From positions 248,001-312,000 of the forward strand of contig JADANN010000431.1 in NCBI GenBank assembly GCA_018806985.1: a DNA stretch of 64,000 nt, written 5' to 3'. This document shows positions 36,768 to 49,300 of this stretch, one piece after another. The position numbers and the translations under genes were made by a program. The notes below the pieces were generated by a model. That model was not told the DNA's origin, made no database searches, and saw only the letters and a program-made list of their open reading frames with translations. The stretch's first letter is position 1. The number at the start of each line of letters is the position of its first letter. The DNA is from Angiostrongylus vasorum (lineage: Eukaryota; Nematoda; Chromadorea; Rhabditida; Metastrongylidae).

Positions 36768-36958
36768 TTTTCGTTGACGAGTGATGGCTGACAGCACCGT
36801 TAGGGTAAAAAAACATGCAAAGCAAGGGCATCGGTTAGTGTTATGGATAACACGTGAGCTCCTGGAAAGGGTGGTCGCACGTTTGAAGCTCACCTGAGGT
36901 TCCGAGTTTTGCCCATGCCTCAGGATCATTGTGGTTGTATTTCACATAAAATGTCTAA
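36768..36958 (+). repeat. Family C tRNA-like repeat, diverged
   Basis: Starts with CGTTGACGAGTGATGGCTG, then GGATAACACGTGAGCTCCTG GAAAGGG and the common tail ending GTGGTTGTATTTCACATAA. Confidence 0.65.
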
Positions 36959-36959
36959 A

Positions 36960-38420
36960 GTTATCCTAGTCTGGTCTTAAAGAAGAACAGCTTCTATTAG
37001 CAGTTGTGCTCTGTGACGCTCAATGACATCTCCACATGGAATGATGTTTTTGAGAATTAACATTCAGTGTGATCTTCTCATGAATCTGCTACGCCAGTGT
37101 ACCACAAACAAGCGCGGTGTTTTCGCTCTGAGACCATATTTAACCGAGAACGGTTATTATCGTAGTTATTTGGTAAGTTTACACGGGATTGATATAGAAC
37201 TTCATTGTGGCTAAGGTTTCGATGCCATCGGCTTCTTCGAAGCCGAAATGAAGTCAACTACCAACATTAACTGACCTCTGTGAATTGGTCTTCGTAGCCA
37301 ACTCAAGTCGAATCCAGTGGAGGGGAAGGATAAAAACTAAGAAAAAGTAGCTGCAGCAAGCTTGTTTCGCCTCTTCGTTAACTCCGACTTAAAAAAAAGC
37401 ATGGATCCATTTCACTTTCGAAATACGTAGGACTTGTGAAGTCGTGAGATTATCTAGAAAATACCTGCGCTTGGCTGATAGGGTAAATACTATCTATAGA
37501 AACCACTCTGTGTTTGCTCTGGGACGTTGGAGGACGCAGCCGAATGCTCTCCCAAATATCGCAAGGCTGAATTCCATTCGCTTAAAAGAACCCATAGAGA
37601 AGTTTTTTCCGAGCTCTAATCACAAAACTGATTACATGAGCTTAATCAGAAAAAACTGAATCACAAATTCATGGTGAACCGAAGTCGTCTGTCCTCATTT
37701 GCGTATTAAAAGGGAGACACTGGCATCGCTTGGCTGACGAAAGCATTCATCACGCTAAACGTGCTATCATAGTTACTGACTTCAGTAGGGCATCGGGGAG
37801 GCTCACTTATTCCGAAAATCTTGAATAGCCACTTACCATAACATCAGTTAAAGCAGAAAAAATCACATCGTTTTTACAATTGTTTCGGAGATCTTCCTCA
37901 AGTGAGGGAAGTGACACTTCCAATTTTTGTTGAAGGAATCTTCAGTATTTGGTTCAGATAGGGAAAAGCACGAACTACGTAATAAACACACCACAAGATG
38001 GTTAATACGTGAGTCGGGCTCGTGACAGTAAACTGTCGGGACATCATATGAAGAACAGCACCATGACAGTAACGACAAGTGAAACAAGAGCAACACAAAG
38101 CCATCTTATTCTCTTTCTTATTTTTTATTACATCTCTTTGCTGTCTTCAGGCCATAATTGCTTGTTGTTGATCCCATATTCTACAAGAATGGGTACGTTG
38201 AACGAACAGCCACCGTTGGACGTGATTGAACGATATTTTAGTACTCAGTCTATTTCAACGTTCTTAATTGGGAACACCATTGTATAGACCTTAGTGCCAA
38301 ATATCCGATGTAATGGGATGTGAGATTCAATAAAATCGTTGGACAATAGATGTAATGTGTTGAATTTTCGCAGGAAAATGAACATCCTAGAGCATTAAAC
38401 AACGATCATAACGTTTTACT
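36960..38420. other. Intergenic, no recognised gene
   Basis: Short open frames at 37444-37659 (71 codons) and 38009-38287 (92 codons) resemble nothing I know; no splice or codon evidence makes them genes. Confidence 0.4.
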
Positions 38421-38424
38421 TCTT

Positions 38425-38615
38425 ATTTTCTGCCTACTACAGTTTTTTACGGCAGGGTATTAAACGAAATGCAACCACAACGTTGCTGAGATATTTGCAA
38501 AACTCCGGATCGCAGATGCCTACGGTGGGGAACGAACGCGCTATTGTCCTTTCCGGGAGTAACGCGTTCACCACCACACCATGCGGGTTCTTCGTTTCGC
38601 TGTCTCTCAGCTATC
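38425..38615 (-). repeat. Family C tRNA-like repeat, antisense
   Basis: From TTTTTTACGGCAGGGTATTA through AACGCGTTCACCACCACACC to CTCTCAGCTA: a nearly complete antisense unit. Confidence 0.75.
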
Positions 38616-38619
38616 GATT

Positions 38620-40620
38620 ATAACGTTCATTTTATTCACTTAGTGGCGAAAGACAACCGACTGAGGAACTTTATGGTAAGAAAGGTTTGGATGGAAGCCT
38701 TACTACGTTCCGCTCCGTCTTTCCAACATAAGCTTTGACATCTATAGGCTGATGCTATTCATCTGTATTTCAAAGCAAACGCTTTGATTTCCTCAATTTT
38801 CTAGCAATGATTAGGTGTGCTTGACCATTTCCAGGTTGTTCGGAAAGAAATATCTCTCATATCTTAATGAAAAGTTTCAGTACACTGCATTCCGAATTCC
38901 GAATAAAGCGATTCTTCTACTTGAGCAGATAAATAAATGGAACAAAATCTCCTTTTTCACACGTTTTCTTGAATCATAGGCAATTTTCTAATAGAATTTA
39001 CCGTTACTGCACTTAGGGTGAAGAAATTCTATCGAGAAACCTGTGAGTTTCCATTGACGCTTTTGGTTGAGTAGGACGAAATCACCTAGCCACAGTTCTC
39101 TCCAAATCTATTTTAGACTTAAAGGCCGTCATCCCTAACCTCTTTCCATCCACCATAAAACGACTTATCGAGGTTGAGGCTAAATTAAACTTTCTCAGGT
39201 GCTCCGCCCACCGCGATATGAAGCACATTCTTCTCGTTTCTCATCGTCGAACCTCACGTCTCAAACATTAAGCTGAATCGCTACTAGCCCACCAATGTTG
39301 TTCCTTTACCTTTTTTATTTCCCGTTATTTAAACTTTATTCAATGTCAATCCTCAGGATAATTCTGTTTCATTTCATAAAGAATCATCATGCCGAGGGCT
39401 TTTTCTGATGAATACTATATTTTAATCCAATTTTCAAACTTCAGACGCAATTCATTTTTTAGTTGTCCCTCAAAAAACATCATTAGTAGATAAAGTTTTG
39501 ATCCGTTATTATTATTTACTACGGTAGGGAATGAAGAATATAGCTACTAGGTTTTGAAGGCTGTCAACCTTACACAGTAATAGTCCCTGTATTATCACTT
39601 TGTTGCACTTTTTTTGTGTACTAAGCGATTTGAGACTTTTTGGTTCTTTGTGTGACAATTTGTCCCACGATCTACGGTATTTTGTTTCACTGTTCTCTTA
39701 CGGCAATAATGCATTCATTTCGTTCCCGGGTTGGCTACAAGTTACCTAAAGAAGCCCAAGATATTCTTGTTGTGGGATCACCATCAGCTGGGTCATCGTG
39801 CTTGCTATTTCGAGAGCCTCTAAGGTGCTGAGACCGTGTGGGCCAGTTGCATGTATGTTTGCTTTAAACTTTGAGTGGACGGACCTCCTAGACCACCTTC
39901 CCTCTGTTTGTGTATGTGTGTTTGTGTGTGTGTGTGTGTGTGTGAGTGTGTGTGGCCGTTTGTTTATGCGGCTACGGTTGCTTTGTTATGATGCTTCTCG
40001 ACCTGAAACTATGATTGCTATTAGCTATGTTTTCTAGAGCTCAAGTTAACAACAAACCGTATTGTTCCAGCTCCAAATGAGATCGACACGACTGTATTTT
40101 TTGCCTCTGGTGCTTCTTTTTAGGAGCCCATTCAAGAGCGGTTCATGGTGAACAGAAGCAAAACGAAGAGCAAAACAATGTGAGTGTTGCGTTTCGCCTG
40201 GTAGTACACTTTGTTCATAAAACCCTAGAACGGTCTTCAGTGATGTTCGTATAGTTGTTAGAGTTGTCGGTTTCTCGGCTTCCATCGGCGACTCCTGCGC
40301 TCGCCGTGCGTGCTCTGTTTGACATTCAAGACGATAGATTAGACAACCACATCTACCTGCGTGCTCGAGTGGCTAATAAAGCAAACCCTACCTGGGAAAA
40401 AAAGCCTTTCAAGATGACCAGTAGGTAAAACTGGCTCTTCCATGTCCACTCCCCTCTTAATATAACCTTGCAAATGGGATCTGGTAAGAAAGAAGTACTG
40501 TTATTGAAAGTTTACCACTGATAAATACGAAGGCTTCATATGCGGGATACAGTAACAGGCAGTGATAACCCATAAACCATTACGAATACAGTTTTTGCTG
40601 AATTTAGACGGAAATTTCAA
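38620..40620. other. Intergenic / possible 5' region of the Cys-rich gene
   Basis: No gene recognised apart from the (GT)n run at 39905-39955. The signal-peptide exon of the Cys-rich gene is expected in or before this stretch but was not found. Confidence 0.4.
39905..39955. repeat. (GT)n microsatellite
   Basis: Roughly 25 GT units with a few interruptions. Confidence 0.95.
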
Positions 40621-40625
40621 TGCAG

Positions 40626-43600
40626 GGTCTCAGCAGAGCAAAACGTCAATGTTGCTACAAGCTGCAGTCAAGCTGTTGCCCACAACAACAGCAACAACAG
40701 CAGCCGCAATGCAACTGCGTGGCACTTTTGTTGCAGGTATGTCATTAGAACAATATTTCTTCACTAATCAATTCAGCGGTATCAGTTCTAATCCCGTTAG
40801 TCGACGAATGACTCAAGTGACCACTTAAATTCTCCACTCATCAGAGCTGAACAATGGGCTCGATTCGTTCGAGAGACGCGAAAAAGCACCACATGTGTGG
40901 GCTCTTTGTTTTAACCCCTTTTTTTTTCTTGACAAGAACATAACCGCTGGTCACTCGCAGTGTTCTGAACTGGATAACTTCAAGGGTAGTTTGTCAAGCA
41001 GAGTGCACTAAACTGGAGACTTGTTGGAAAGAACTTCAAGATGCCTTTTGCCTACTTCTAAGTAGCCCCGACTGTAGTCTTCTCATTTCATCGAGTACAA
41101 ATTCCCATGTCTTCCTCGCCCACCCACGCCCGCATGACTGAGCATGTTTTTTACATACAAAGGGTATATTTCAATTTGACACAGAAGAGAGGGATTCCAT
41201 CCCGTCTCAGTGCAAGTGCAAGATTACGAGGTTTTAACCAATTAGCTAAGTATATCTATAAAATAAATACGGATCCAATGCCGATTTGTGCTCCCTGGAT
41301 CATTCCCGTTGACGGATAACTGCTAATGGCATTGTTAGGTAGAAAACCAGCTAAGAGAGAGGTAAAGTAAGGGCCTCAGTGGTACAGCAAGTAACACGTG
41401 AGCCTCAGGAAAGGGTAATCGTGGGTTCGATCTTGTCTGAGGTCCAAGTTTTGCAAATATCTCACTATTATTGTGGCTATTTAAATATAATTTGCGGCTA
41501 CTCGATTTGAGATCCCGCATATTTGGAAAGCGCATGGCGTCGTTTTATGACTGAACATTCCAGTGATCACGGTTATAACCGACTTCTTGCGAGCACTTGA
41601 GACGTAATTCAGTAATGTTGGGAAGCCAGAAATGACCGACCTTTGTATAATTTAACAACAGTGTTCGTTTGTGAACTTTTGCTTTATTCATCTTCTTATG
41701 GAATCGATTTAGAGCATTGGCTAAAGATGCTCTCCAACATACACAGTGTTTTTGGTTCGACCCAACACCACACGCAGACCACGCTCTTCGACCCTCTCGA
41801 GTAGTGGAATTAGCGTTAGATCTTTCTAGAAGGAGAAAAACATCTACTTGAAGTAGACATGATAAGATGCACGTATTTCGTTGTATAGGTCAAATATGCA
41901 TTCATTCACCCTCACGAATGGAGCCAATTCATGGACTATCTACCAGGAGTTGATCTCTGCAGAAACCTTTATTCTTCTGTCTTTTTTGTCGACTGTTTTT
42001 AAATTTCCTTCCAGTGATTCCATATATACGTTTTCAGGTTCAGCAATGTGACTGTGCTAACACATTGCAATCACAGTGTGGTTGCCAAGCACCATACAAT
42101 CCTGCATGTAACTGTGGTCAGCTTCAACAGCAGTACAACAGCTGTGGATGTGGTCCATTAGCTTACCAGGTAGCAACAGTAATTCCACATAGCACGATGT
42201 TATCGTCAAAAACTGCGAAATTTAAGGTTTCCTGCAATCAGTGCCAGACTGCTCCACAACAGTTGTGCGAACCAGTGTGCATGCCGTTGTGTCAACCTGT
42301 TTGCATACAGCAACAACAGCAGCAACGGCCCACGCAGATAATCGTTGTCCAACAACCTCCTCAGCAACAGTGCGCTCTGGTTTGTATGCCGGCCTGTCAA
42401 CCACAATGTATCCAGCAGGCATGTGCACCGGCCTGCCAACCAATGTGCTTACCGCAATGCGTAGAACAACAGCAACAACAGATTATTGTCGTCCAACAGC
42501 CACCACCACCTCCACCACCACCGCAACAACAACAATGTGCACTGTTGTGCATGCCAGCCTGTCAACCACAATGTGTTCAGCAATCTTGCGGCAACGCTTG
42601 CAACCAGCAGCCTCAACAAGTGATAGTCCCTACAACAGCAGGCTCCTCAACCTCAGTGCGCTCCTGCGTGTATGCCATCCTGTCAGCCTCAATGCGTGGA
42701 GCAACAACAACAGCAAATCATTGTCGTGCAACAATCACCACAACAACAGTGTGCTCCTGTCTGTATGCCGTCCTGTCAACCACAGTGCATTCAGCAGGCT
42801 TGTGTTCCAGCGTGCCAACCAATGTGTTCTCAGCAATGCGTTGAACAACAGCAACAGCAGATCATAGTCGTACAGGTGCCATCACAACCGTCATGCCCAA
42901 CTCCTTGCCAGCCATCGTGCTCTCCTCAGTGCGTCCAGCAGCAGCAAATTTGTGCTGTTGCATGTGAGTCTAGCTGTCAGAGTTCGTGTAACTCAAACGC
43001 GCAATGCGTTCAGGCTTGCCTTCCCAGTTGTGAATCGTCGTGCATTCAACAATCTAATCCCATTATCATTGTGCAGCAGCCACCGCAAAACAACTGTCCT
43101 ATTCCATGTCAACCGTCCTGCACTCCTCAGTGCGTTCAGACACAGCAGAGCTGTCAGTCCGCTTGTCAACCATCTTGCCAAAGCTCTTGCGGTGACAACC
43201 TACAGTGTATTCAGCTGTGCTTGCCTAGTTGTCAGCAATCTTGCAATCAACAATCCCAACCTGTCATCGTACTCCAACAACAACAACAACCGCAACAGCA
43301 ACAGTGCATCCCGGCCTGCCAACCGGCCTGCCAACCCCAATGCGTCCAGCAGCAGCAGATTTGCATACAAGCATGTCAACCAAGCTGCCAGAGTACGTGC
43401 GGCGGCAACATCCAGTGCTCGCAAAGTTGTCAAGGCAGTTGTGAACAAGCCTGCGCCAGTCAACAATTCGCTGTTATCCAAGCCCAACCTGCATGCGGTC
43501 AGCCCTGCCAGGTGATTTTCCTATTATTCTCTATGGACCACTAGTTTCAGACAGATGATAAAGTATGTCTTTGCCCATCCACTTTTGCTCGCCTCAAAGT

Positions 43601-45452
43601 TTTCTAACAATAAACCCAACCATGCAATTCTCAGCCCCACTCGACTAGAGCATTGTTTAGATGAATTTCAACGACATCCATCGTGTCAAACTTTTCAACT
43701 GTATACCTACCAGCCCAAAATACTTAAACTACGTTAACAATTCGACCATGACTTGTCTCTTTTTGTTAAGTTTGTTGGGCTGGGGATACTGTGCGAAGAA
43801 TGTAAAGAATTTCTGTGCTCCTATTCACTGTTGTTATCCAAGAACGCAGAAATACCCGGTCATGGTTATCGCAACGTATTTGGTCATCAGACTGCACTGT
43901 AATGTTAGCCGAACATAAAAAGAGACACATGAGAAAACATCTTCGAAGACAAAGGGATAAACGCGCGTTGGCGCAGGTTTGTGTGTGAGCGGGATAACGG
44001 GCGCGTAGTGTCTGCTGGCCCATGTTTACACACCCGAAACCGCCCCGATTGTCGTTCGTTCATTAGCGGGGTTGCTGTTGAACTCATGTCATAGGTGTAC
44101 CTACAAACGTGAAAGCTCTACCACAACTTAATCAAGTCTATTTTGAATCATCGAAATCTATTTTGACTATGGTGAAGACCTACGATCTTGAGAAGTGAGA
44201 CTAACTAGCCGAAACCAGAAGTTCCCAAGTGTTTACTCCAATATTTCATCTGGAGGTCATAGGTCGTAGTTGACGGCAAAGCAAAAGACGGTGTGAAGAC
44301 CAAAAATACTTCCAATTTCGAAAAGAATTTTTTCGGAAAGCAAGAAATGATCTCCATTTAAGAAGGTCATTAAACAAATTTACACCAAGAACTTATGAAA
44401 GGAATACTAGTAGATATTTAAAAAAAAAATTTTGAAGAATCTACTCAAAATTATTGGCGATGTCCGAAGAACAAATAGCTTCACAGAGTATGTTTTAGAC
44501 CAAAGAATCCCCATTCCACCCCAGTTCTTGCGAAGGTGGCCGATCGGAACATTCATGAGTCACCTGGCCTCGGATTTCGGCTAAAACAACAAATAGAACC
44601 AACGACAAAACATCATATCATAGAGCGCTGAGCCATGTTTGCGAATTACAGCATAAACTCACGCTGACTGAAAAAGCTTCTAGCCGGTTAGGGCGACGAG
44701 GGGAGCTGTGCAGTATCCAGGGCCCGAGACTATAAAAATGGCTCAACCAGCTAATAGTCACAGTTGTTGGTCATGACAAATCCAAATGTTACGATGAACT
44801 AAAGAGAACTCACATAGTCAACTTTCCATTTACTGCGTACTACAAATCTTAACGGCAGGCTATTGTGTGAAATACAACCACAATAGTGTTGAGATATGTG
44901 CAAACTCAAGACCGCAGATGTCCGCGATGAGCATCGAACACGCTATTATGCTTTATCAGCAGTTAACGCGCTCACCACCACACCATACACGCTATTCGTT
45001 TCGCCTTTCTGTAGGCCAGTTTTCCGGAAAGAGTAGTAGCATGTTCGATCTCCGCAGCAGGCACCCTGCGGTCCGGAGTTTTGCAAGTACCTCAGAATTG
45101 ACATCCTTATCACTTATGGATTCACTAGTTACCCTCATGAGGCTTATCAATTCTCTTTATGGTAGAGAAATAGGGGCGAACTCCAAGGTACAATTTTCTT
45201 CAACCTCTTATGAATCTGTAATTTCAGGCTCAGCCAGTTATGCAGTGCCCTCCTCAATGCCAGCCTTCATGTCAGCCCTCGTGTGTGGCTCAAGCACCAT
45301 CATCCCAGCAGCCGGCGATTGTTATCTGCGGTCAACCAGCCGGACAGTGTAGCTGTGGTTCTGGATACTCCCAATGTATGCAAGGGAGTGTGCTGCCTTC
45401 GAAAGAGATATGTTCGGTCGAAGAACAAGACTTAACTTATTCTTTTTATTAA
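40626..45452 (+). CDS. Cys/Gln-rich C-x3-C repeat protein (ABU/PQN-like), 5' incomplete and frameshifted
   Basis: Exons found: 40626-40736, 42038-43511 (or split by a 57-nt intron 42170-42226, GTAGCA...TTTAAG, which is also open in frame), and 45228-45452 ending TAA. The protein repeats a unit of about 50 residues: C-x3-C-x3-C-x3-C arrays such as CEPVCMPLCQPVC and CAPACQPMCLPQC separated by poly-Gln and IIVVQQPP. This fits the nematode C_tripleX cysteine-rich repeat family (ABU/PQN genes), many members of which are secreted components of the pharyngeal cuticle. A one-base insertion (extra C at about 42628-42630) breaks the frame. Upstream reads to QQVIV and downstream resumes with QQQAPQPQCAPACMPSCQ. 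It may be an assembly error or a real lesion. No signal-peptide exon was found. Function is inferred from the family only. Confidence 0.8.
41305..41490 (+). repeat. Family C tRNA-like repeat
   Basis: In the intron 40737-42037. CCGTTGACGGATAACTGCTA, then a tRNA-like part with GGGTTCGATCTTGTC (good B box), then AAATATCTCACTATTATTG. Confidence 0.7.
43512..45227 (+). other. Last intron of the Cys-rich gene
   Basis: 1.7-kb intron; besides the family C dimer at 44828-45100 nothing is recognised. Confidence 0.5.
44828..45100. mobile_element. Family C inverted dimer
   Basis: Antisense unit (CTTAACGGCAGGCTATTGTG...CACACCATACACGC) followed by a short sense part (GTAGCATGTTCGATCTCCGC ... GTTTTGCAAGTACCTCAG). 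Confidence 0.72.
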
Positions 45453-46358
45453 GCTTAAGGTCGTTACTGTTCTCTATCCCGCCGATGTGGCCTCGTCCTG
45501 CTCAAAATCTCATTTCATTCAGTTAGTTTTATGGCTATTGAAGCCTGGATTTTCACCCACAGGTTCCTTTTTGCAATCGGTGTCCATGACTCTTCAAAGT
45601 GATCAGCCACTAAAGATGGCTTATATGTTTACCACTGCTCAAATTGCTCCGTATTCAGGATTTCGTATGAAATCGTCTTCAATGTGCCGTTGATTGTAAT
45701 TGAGCATCAATTCGTTCACTTACTAATAATTCCAAAATCAGTAATAAAAAATACGAAATTACAACGAAACTAGAACACACCATACACGTATTTACTCATC
45801 TGTTGGTGAACATTTCACAAGTCCGGTAAACCTTTGTCCATTTCAGAGTGATGGGAACCTCGGTTGACTCGAAGGGTCTCGAACCAGATACCATACATGT
45901 ATTACTACTGTGTGGTATTTTTAACCATTACGCTTTCCGCGCGTCATGCCCGTATTACTCGTGGAAAGAGATCCAAATCGCCCTCCAAAACTGTTTAGAT
46001 TCATTAAATCACGAAGCAAGATAAAAATGGCTTCATCAAAATCAACAAAAAAAAAATGGAAACTTAGAAAAACTTCGTATGCAGAAAGCTGCTTCAATAG
46101 TGGCAAGGTAATGAAAGGTACATCGAAGGGCCCTCATTTTATGGACTTGCACTAGCATGTCTACATTAGCAAAGTTAACAAGACCGTACACCTACGCAAT
46201 AAATCTTACTAAAAAGTAGCCAAATCAACAATCCCTAGTAAAACACTTTTTCACAGATAAGTATATAAAACGAGGGGAAACATTGGAAGATAGAAGAGTT
46301 CCGAGAGAGTGGATCAACTAGAAAGCATATTCTCCTATTCCATCAACAAAACCAAAAT
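45453..46358. other. Intergenic between convergent genes
   Basis: Space between the Cys-rich gene (+) and the serine palmitoyltransferase gene (-), which end toward each other. AATAAA occurs near 45743; no other feature recognised. Confidence 0.45.
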
Positions 46359-49300
46359 TCAGTATTCAATAAGCCTTCCAACGTATTCTCTCACTCCGTA
46401 TTTCGTACCCGTTATATCACCAACTTTATCCACGACATCCAGTACCTAAAAAAAAAAGAAGCCAGAGGACTACAATATAGCGTTGAAGGAAATTAGCTTG
46501 GAAGTATCCAGAGAAATCGCTGTCTGAACAGTCAAGAACTACATTATAAGTGATAGAAGAAGATTCCTTTCCTCGTTGTTTCTCGCACAATCCAATGATT
46601 AAACAAATTTCATGCAATAAAACCTAGCAACTCACGTATTCGCTATGGAGTGCAAAGTTTTCTAAACTCCTTAACCATTTTAGTACGAGTGTAGAAAGTG
46701 ATGCAAAATAAAGCTAGGAACGTATTGCTTAAATAATGACAGACAAAGGTGTTTCATTGAGATGGTAGAGCTTAATTCGATAGCACCTATATAACTAAGT
46801 TCTGCGCTCCTCACACGTACCGATCGACATTATTTACAGTCGAGAAAGAATATGGCGTTATATGATTTTAATGAACGATAGAGCGGGTTTTCTATATGGA
46901 GGATACGTGAACACTGTACCCAACGACGAACTCTGACATTTTACAAGCACGCCATGAGTTCGATGACCAGCCAATGACGTGTAAGAGAAAAGAATTACAA
47001 TTATCCTTTCCTCGAAAACAACTGCTTAACAACTATTCCTCCCTAAGACTTCTACATAACAGTAAAAGATGCACAATTATCAGCACGGTGGAGAATATAG
47101 TCTTCTCCAGAAGGACAGGATTTGTAAACTTTTCCCAAGTTTCAGCCAGTTTCTCAATAGCTGTATCATTTGATCTTACTAGAAATTTCTCCAAAATTCT
47201 CGAGACCCTCGGGACAACTATGAGACGTCCACTCCAACGTAACGCTCCAGAACCCAACAAGTTAAATTGTAAGAATACCTCTTGTCACTGAATCTTAATG
47301 AAATCTCGACCATGTTTTTTACTTCAGTTATTCGAACTGCGTCCACTGTTCTACTGACAACTCACGGTAAAGTATAAGCAGATTGATACAAGATGTTGAC
47401 AACCTCCCATCTATAGCGGTAAATCGTGATAAGATCATGATAATCATGGGACTGAATAATCAATATCACATCGTATTTATCACCATACAAAAGCCCTTAA
47501 ATTCTAGGACTGCTCACCACACCGTCTCTTTCTTCTTCCACTCGGCATGATTTCTATACCCATAATCATAATCAATGTCCTAAGCATACCATTATTTATC
47601 ATGCTGTTGATAGCATACATGTATTCAGTAAGAAAGGTCTGTTGTTATAAGATTTTCAACGGCAAGGATATTAAATATATCTCTAATAACATAAAAAGAG
47701 TAATTTTGCTGTTCCACAGCAAAGCCCCATCCCAACCACTTTTCTAAGCACTGAGAAAAGCTATTTTTCTCTTTAATTTCCCATTCAGCGGTGTTCAGTC
47801 TATCCGTGATCGCTGTAATAGCACTTGACCGTAAACATTTATCGCGACATTATTAGAAATGATAACCTTTAGTTCAGCAACATATTCTTACTAGTTCTGC
47901 TAAGGTTTTGGTGTTGTGAGGTGCTCTCCACAGCACCATGCCACATAGCGTCACAGCTTTCGGCATCTTCAAGTACTGACAGCATTCTCCTCTAGTCATA
48001 ATCCTTTTGCTTTAGGCAGGCTACTTCTTTCACAATCAATTTTGGTTTTCAACATCCGATGAGATACTGACACCTGTGGAAATACGATTTTCATAGTGCT
48101 TCAAAACAAGCCATTTTACGAACTCCACGTGGTTCATAGAAGTCGTGCCAAAATTCAGCCTTCTTCATTCGATGTGCCCTTCTTTTCGATCAGACGAGCC
48201 AACATCATCTCATATTGAACATGACGTATCTTCAGATCAAATTCAAAATTCAGCTGCTGAGTAAAGTGCAAATCGTCGAGCAGAACACTATGGCCACAAT
48301 GGACTCAATCCTGGCTATGAGTATACCGATGCAGCTCACGAAAGAAATCAACGCATGTGCGCTGGAATATGCAAGGAATATGACGAAATAATACTTCGTT
48401 TGTTTATAAGATTTTGCATATACAGTACTCATATTTCTCATCAGAGGTCTAAATTTCAGAGGAAATTTGACAAAGTCCACCATTATTAAAGAAATTTTAT
48501 GGCTAAATGAAATACTGTAGACAAACCAATGTTCACAAGTAATGTCTTGCTGTCCTCATGCGAGATAGTAAACAGAGTATTGTGCTTAAGTAAATACCAT
48601 TGCTTTCTCTAACTGTACTGTGAAGAATAATACCAACATGCCTCCCAGTGTCAGGTTGTTATGTACTGCAGGGCGATTCATCCCTCTTACAGGGCCTACC
48701 AAGCTGAGAATGAGTCCGGCGTTTCCATCAGGAAGCATAGCTAAGAGTAAACCAATACCAGGATTCACCACCGTCCTGGTACCAAACTAGTCGCATGGTG
48801 GCAAATCTCGCTCTGATCCACAAGGTCGGCGACTGCCTCTGAGGTGACGACGACGACCTGGGGAGACTTTGGCTAGACTGACCTAAGGACTCCAGGAAAT
48901 AACAGTAGCTGAACCAGAAGAACTGCGAAAAAATGGAAATTATGCTGAAGCCCGCATAACCAATGAATACGGGCTGTCCAAGCATCCAAGCAAGTAATAT
49001 CAACCTAAGATGTGACATAATTTCAAAGATTGAAACAAACCTGTACAGTTGACGATTAAATGTTCCTGATATTCCTAAACTTACATAATCCAGCTGCTCC
49101 TTTGTGTGATCCGCGCTCAAACAAAATCGCACTCGAGCCTTAGTCAACGGTGTCGCCGGAAATCCCACAGCAACAAGCCCTATATCGTACTTGAGTGTTT
49201 GCCGAGAAAATTCCCTGAACGCAGAACCACATTAAAGCAAGAAATCCACAGTAACCTGTTAAAGATGCCAAAAATTCTGGTTGTAAACTTACACAACTTT

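Noticed and set aside
37444..37659. 71-codon basic open frame
   Set aside because: No recognised domain and no splice context; insufficient for a gene call.
39905..39955. CRISPR-like or regulatory repeat
   Set aside because: Simple (GT)n microsatellite.
42206..43487. Several antisense and alternative-frame open frames over the Cys-rich exon
   Set aside because: By-products of CAA/CAG and TGC-rich repeats; only the C-x3-C frame fits a family and splices in phase.
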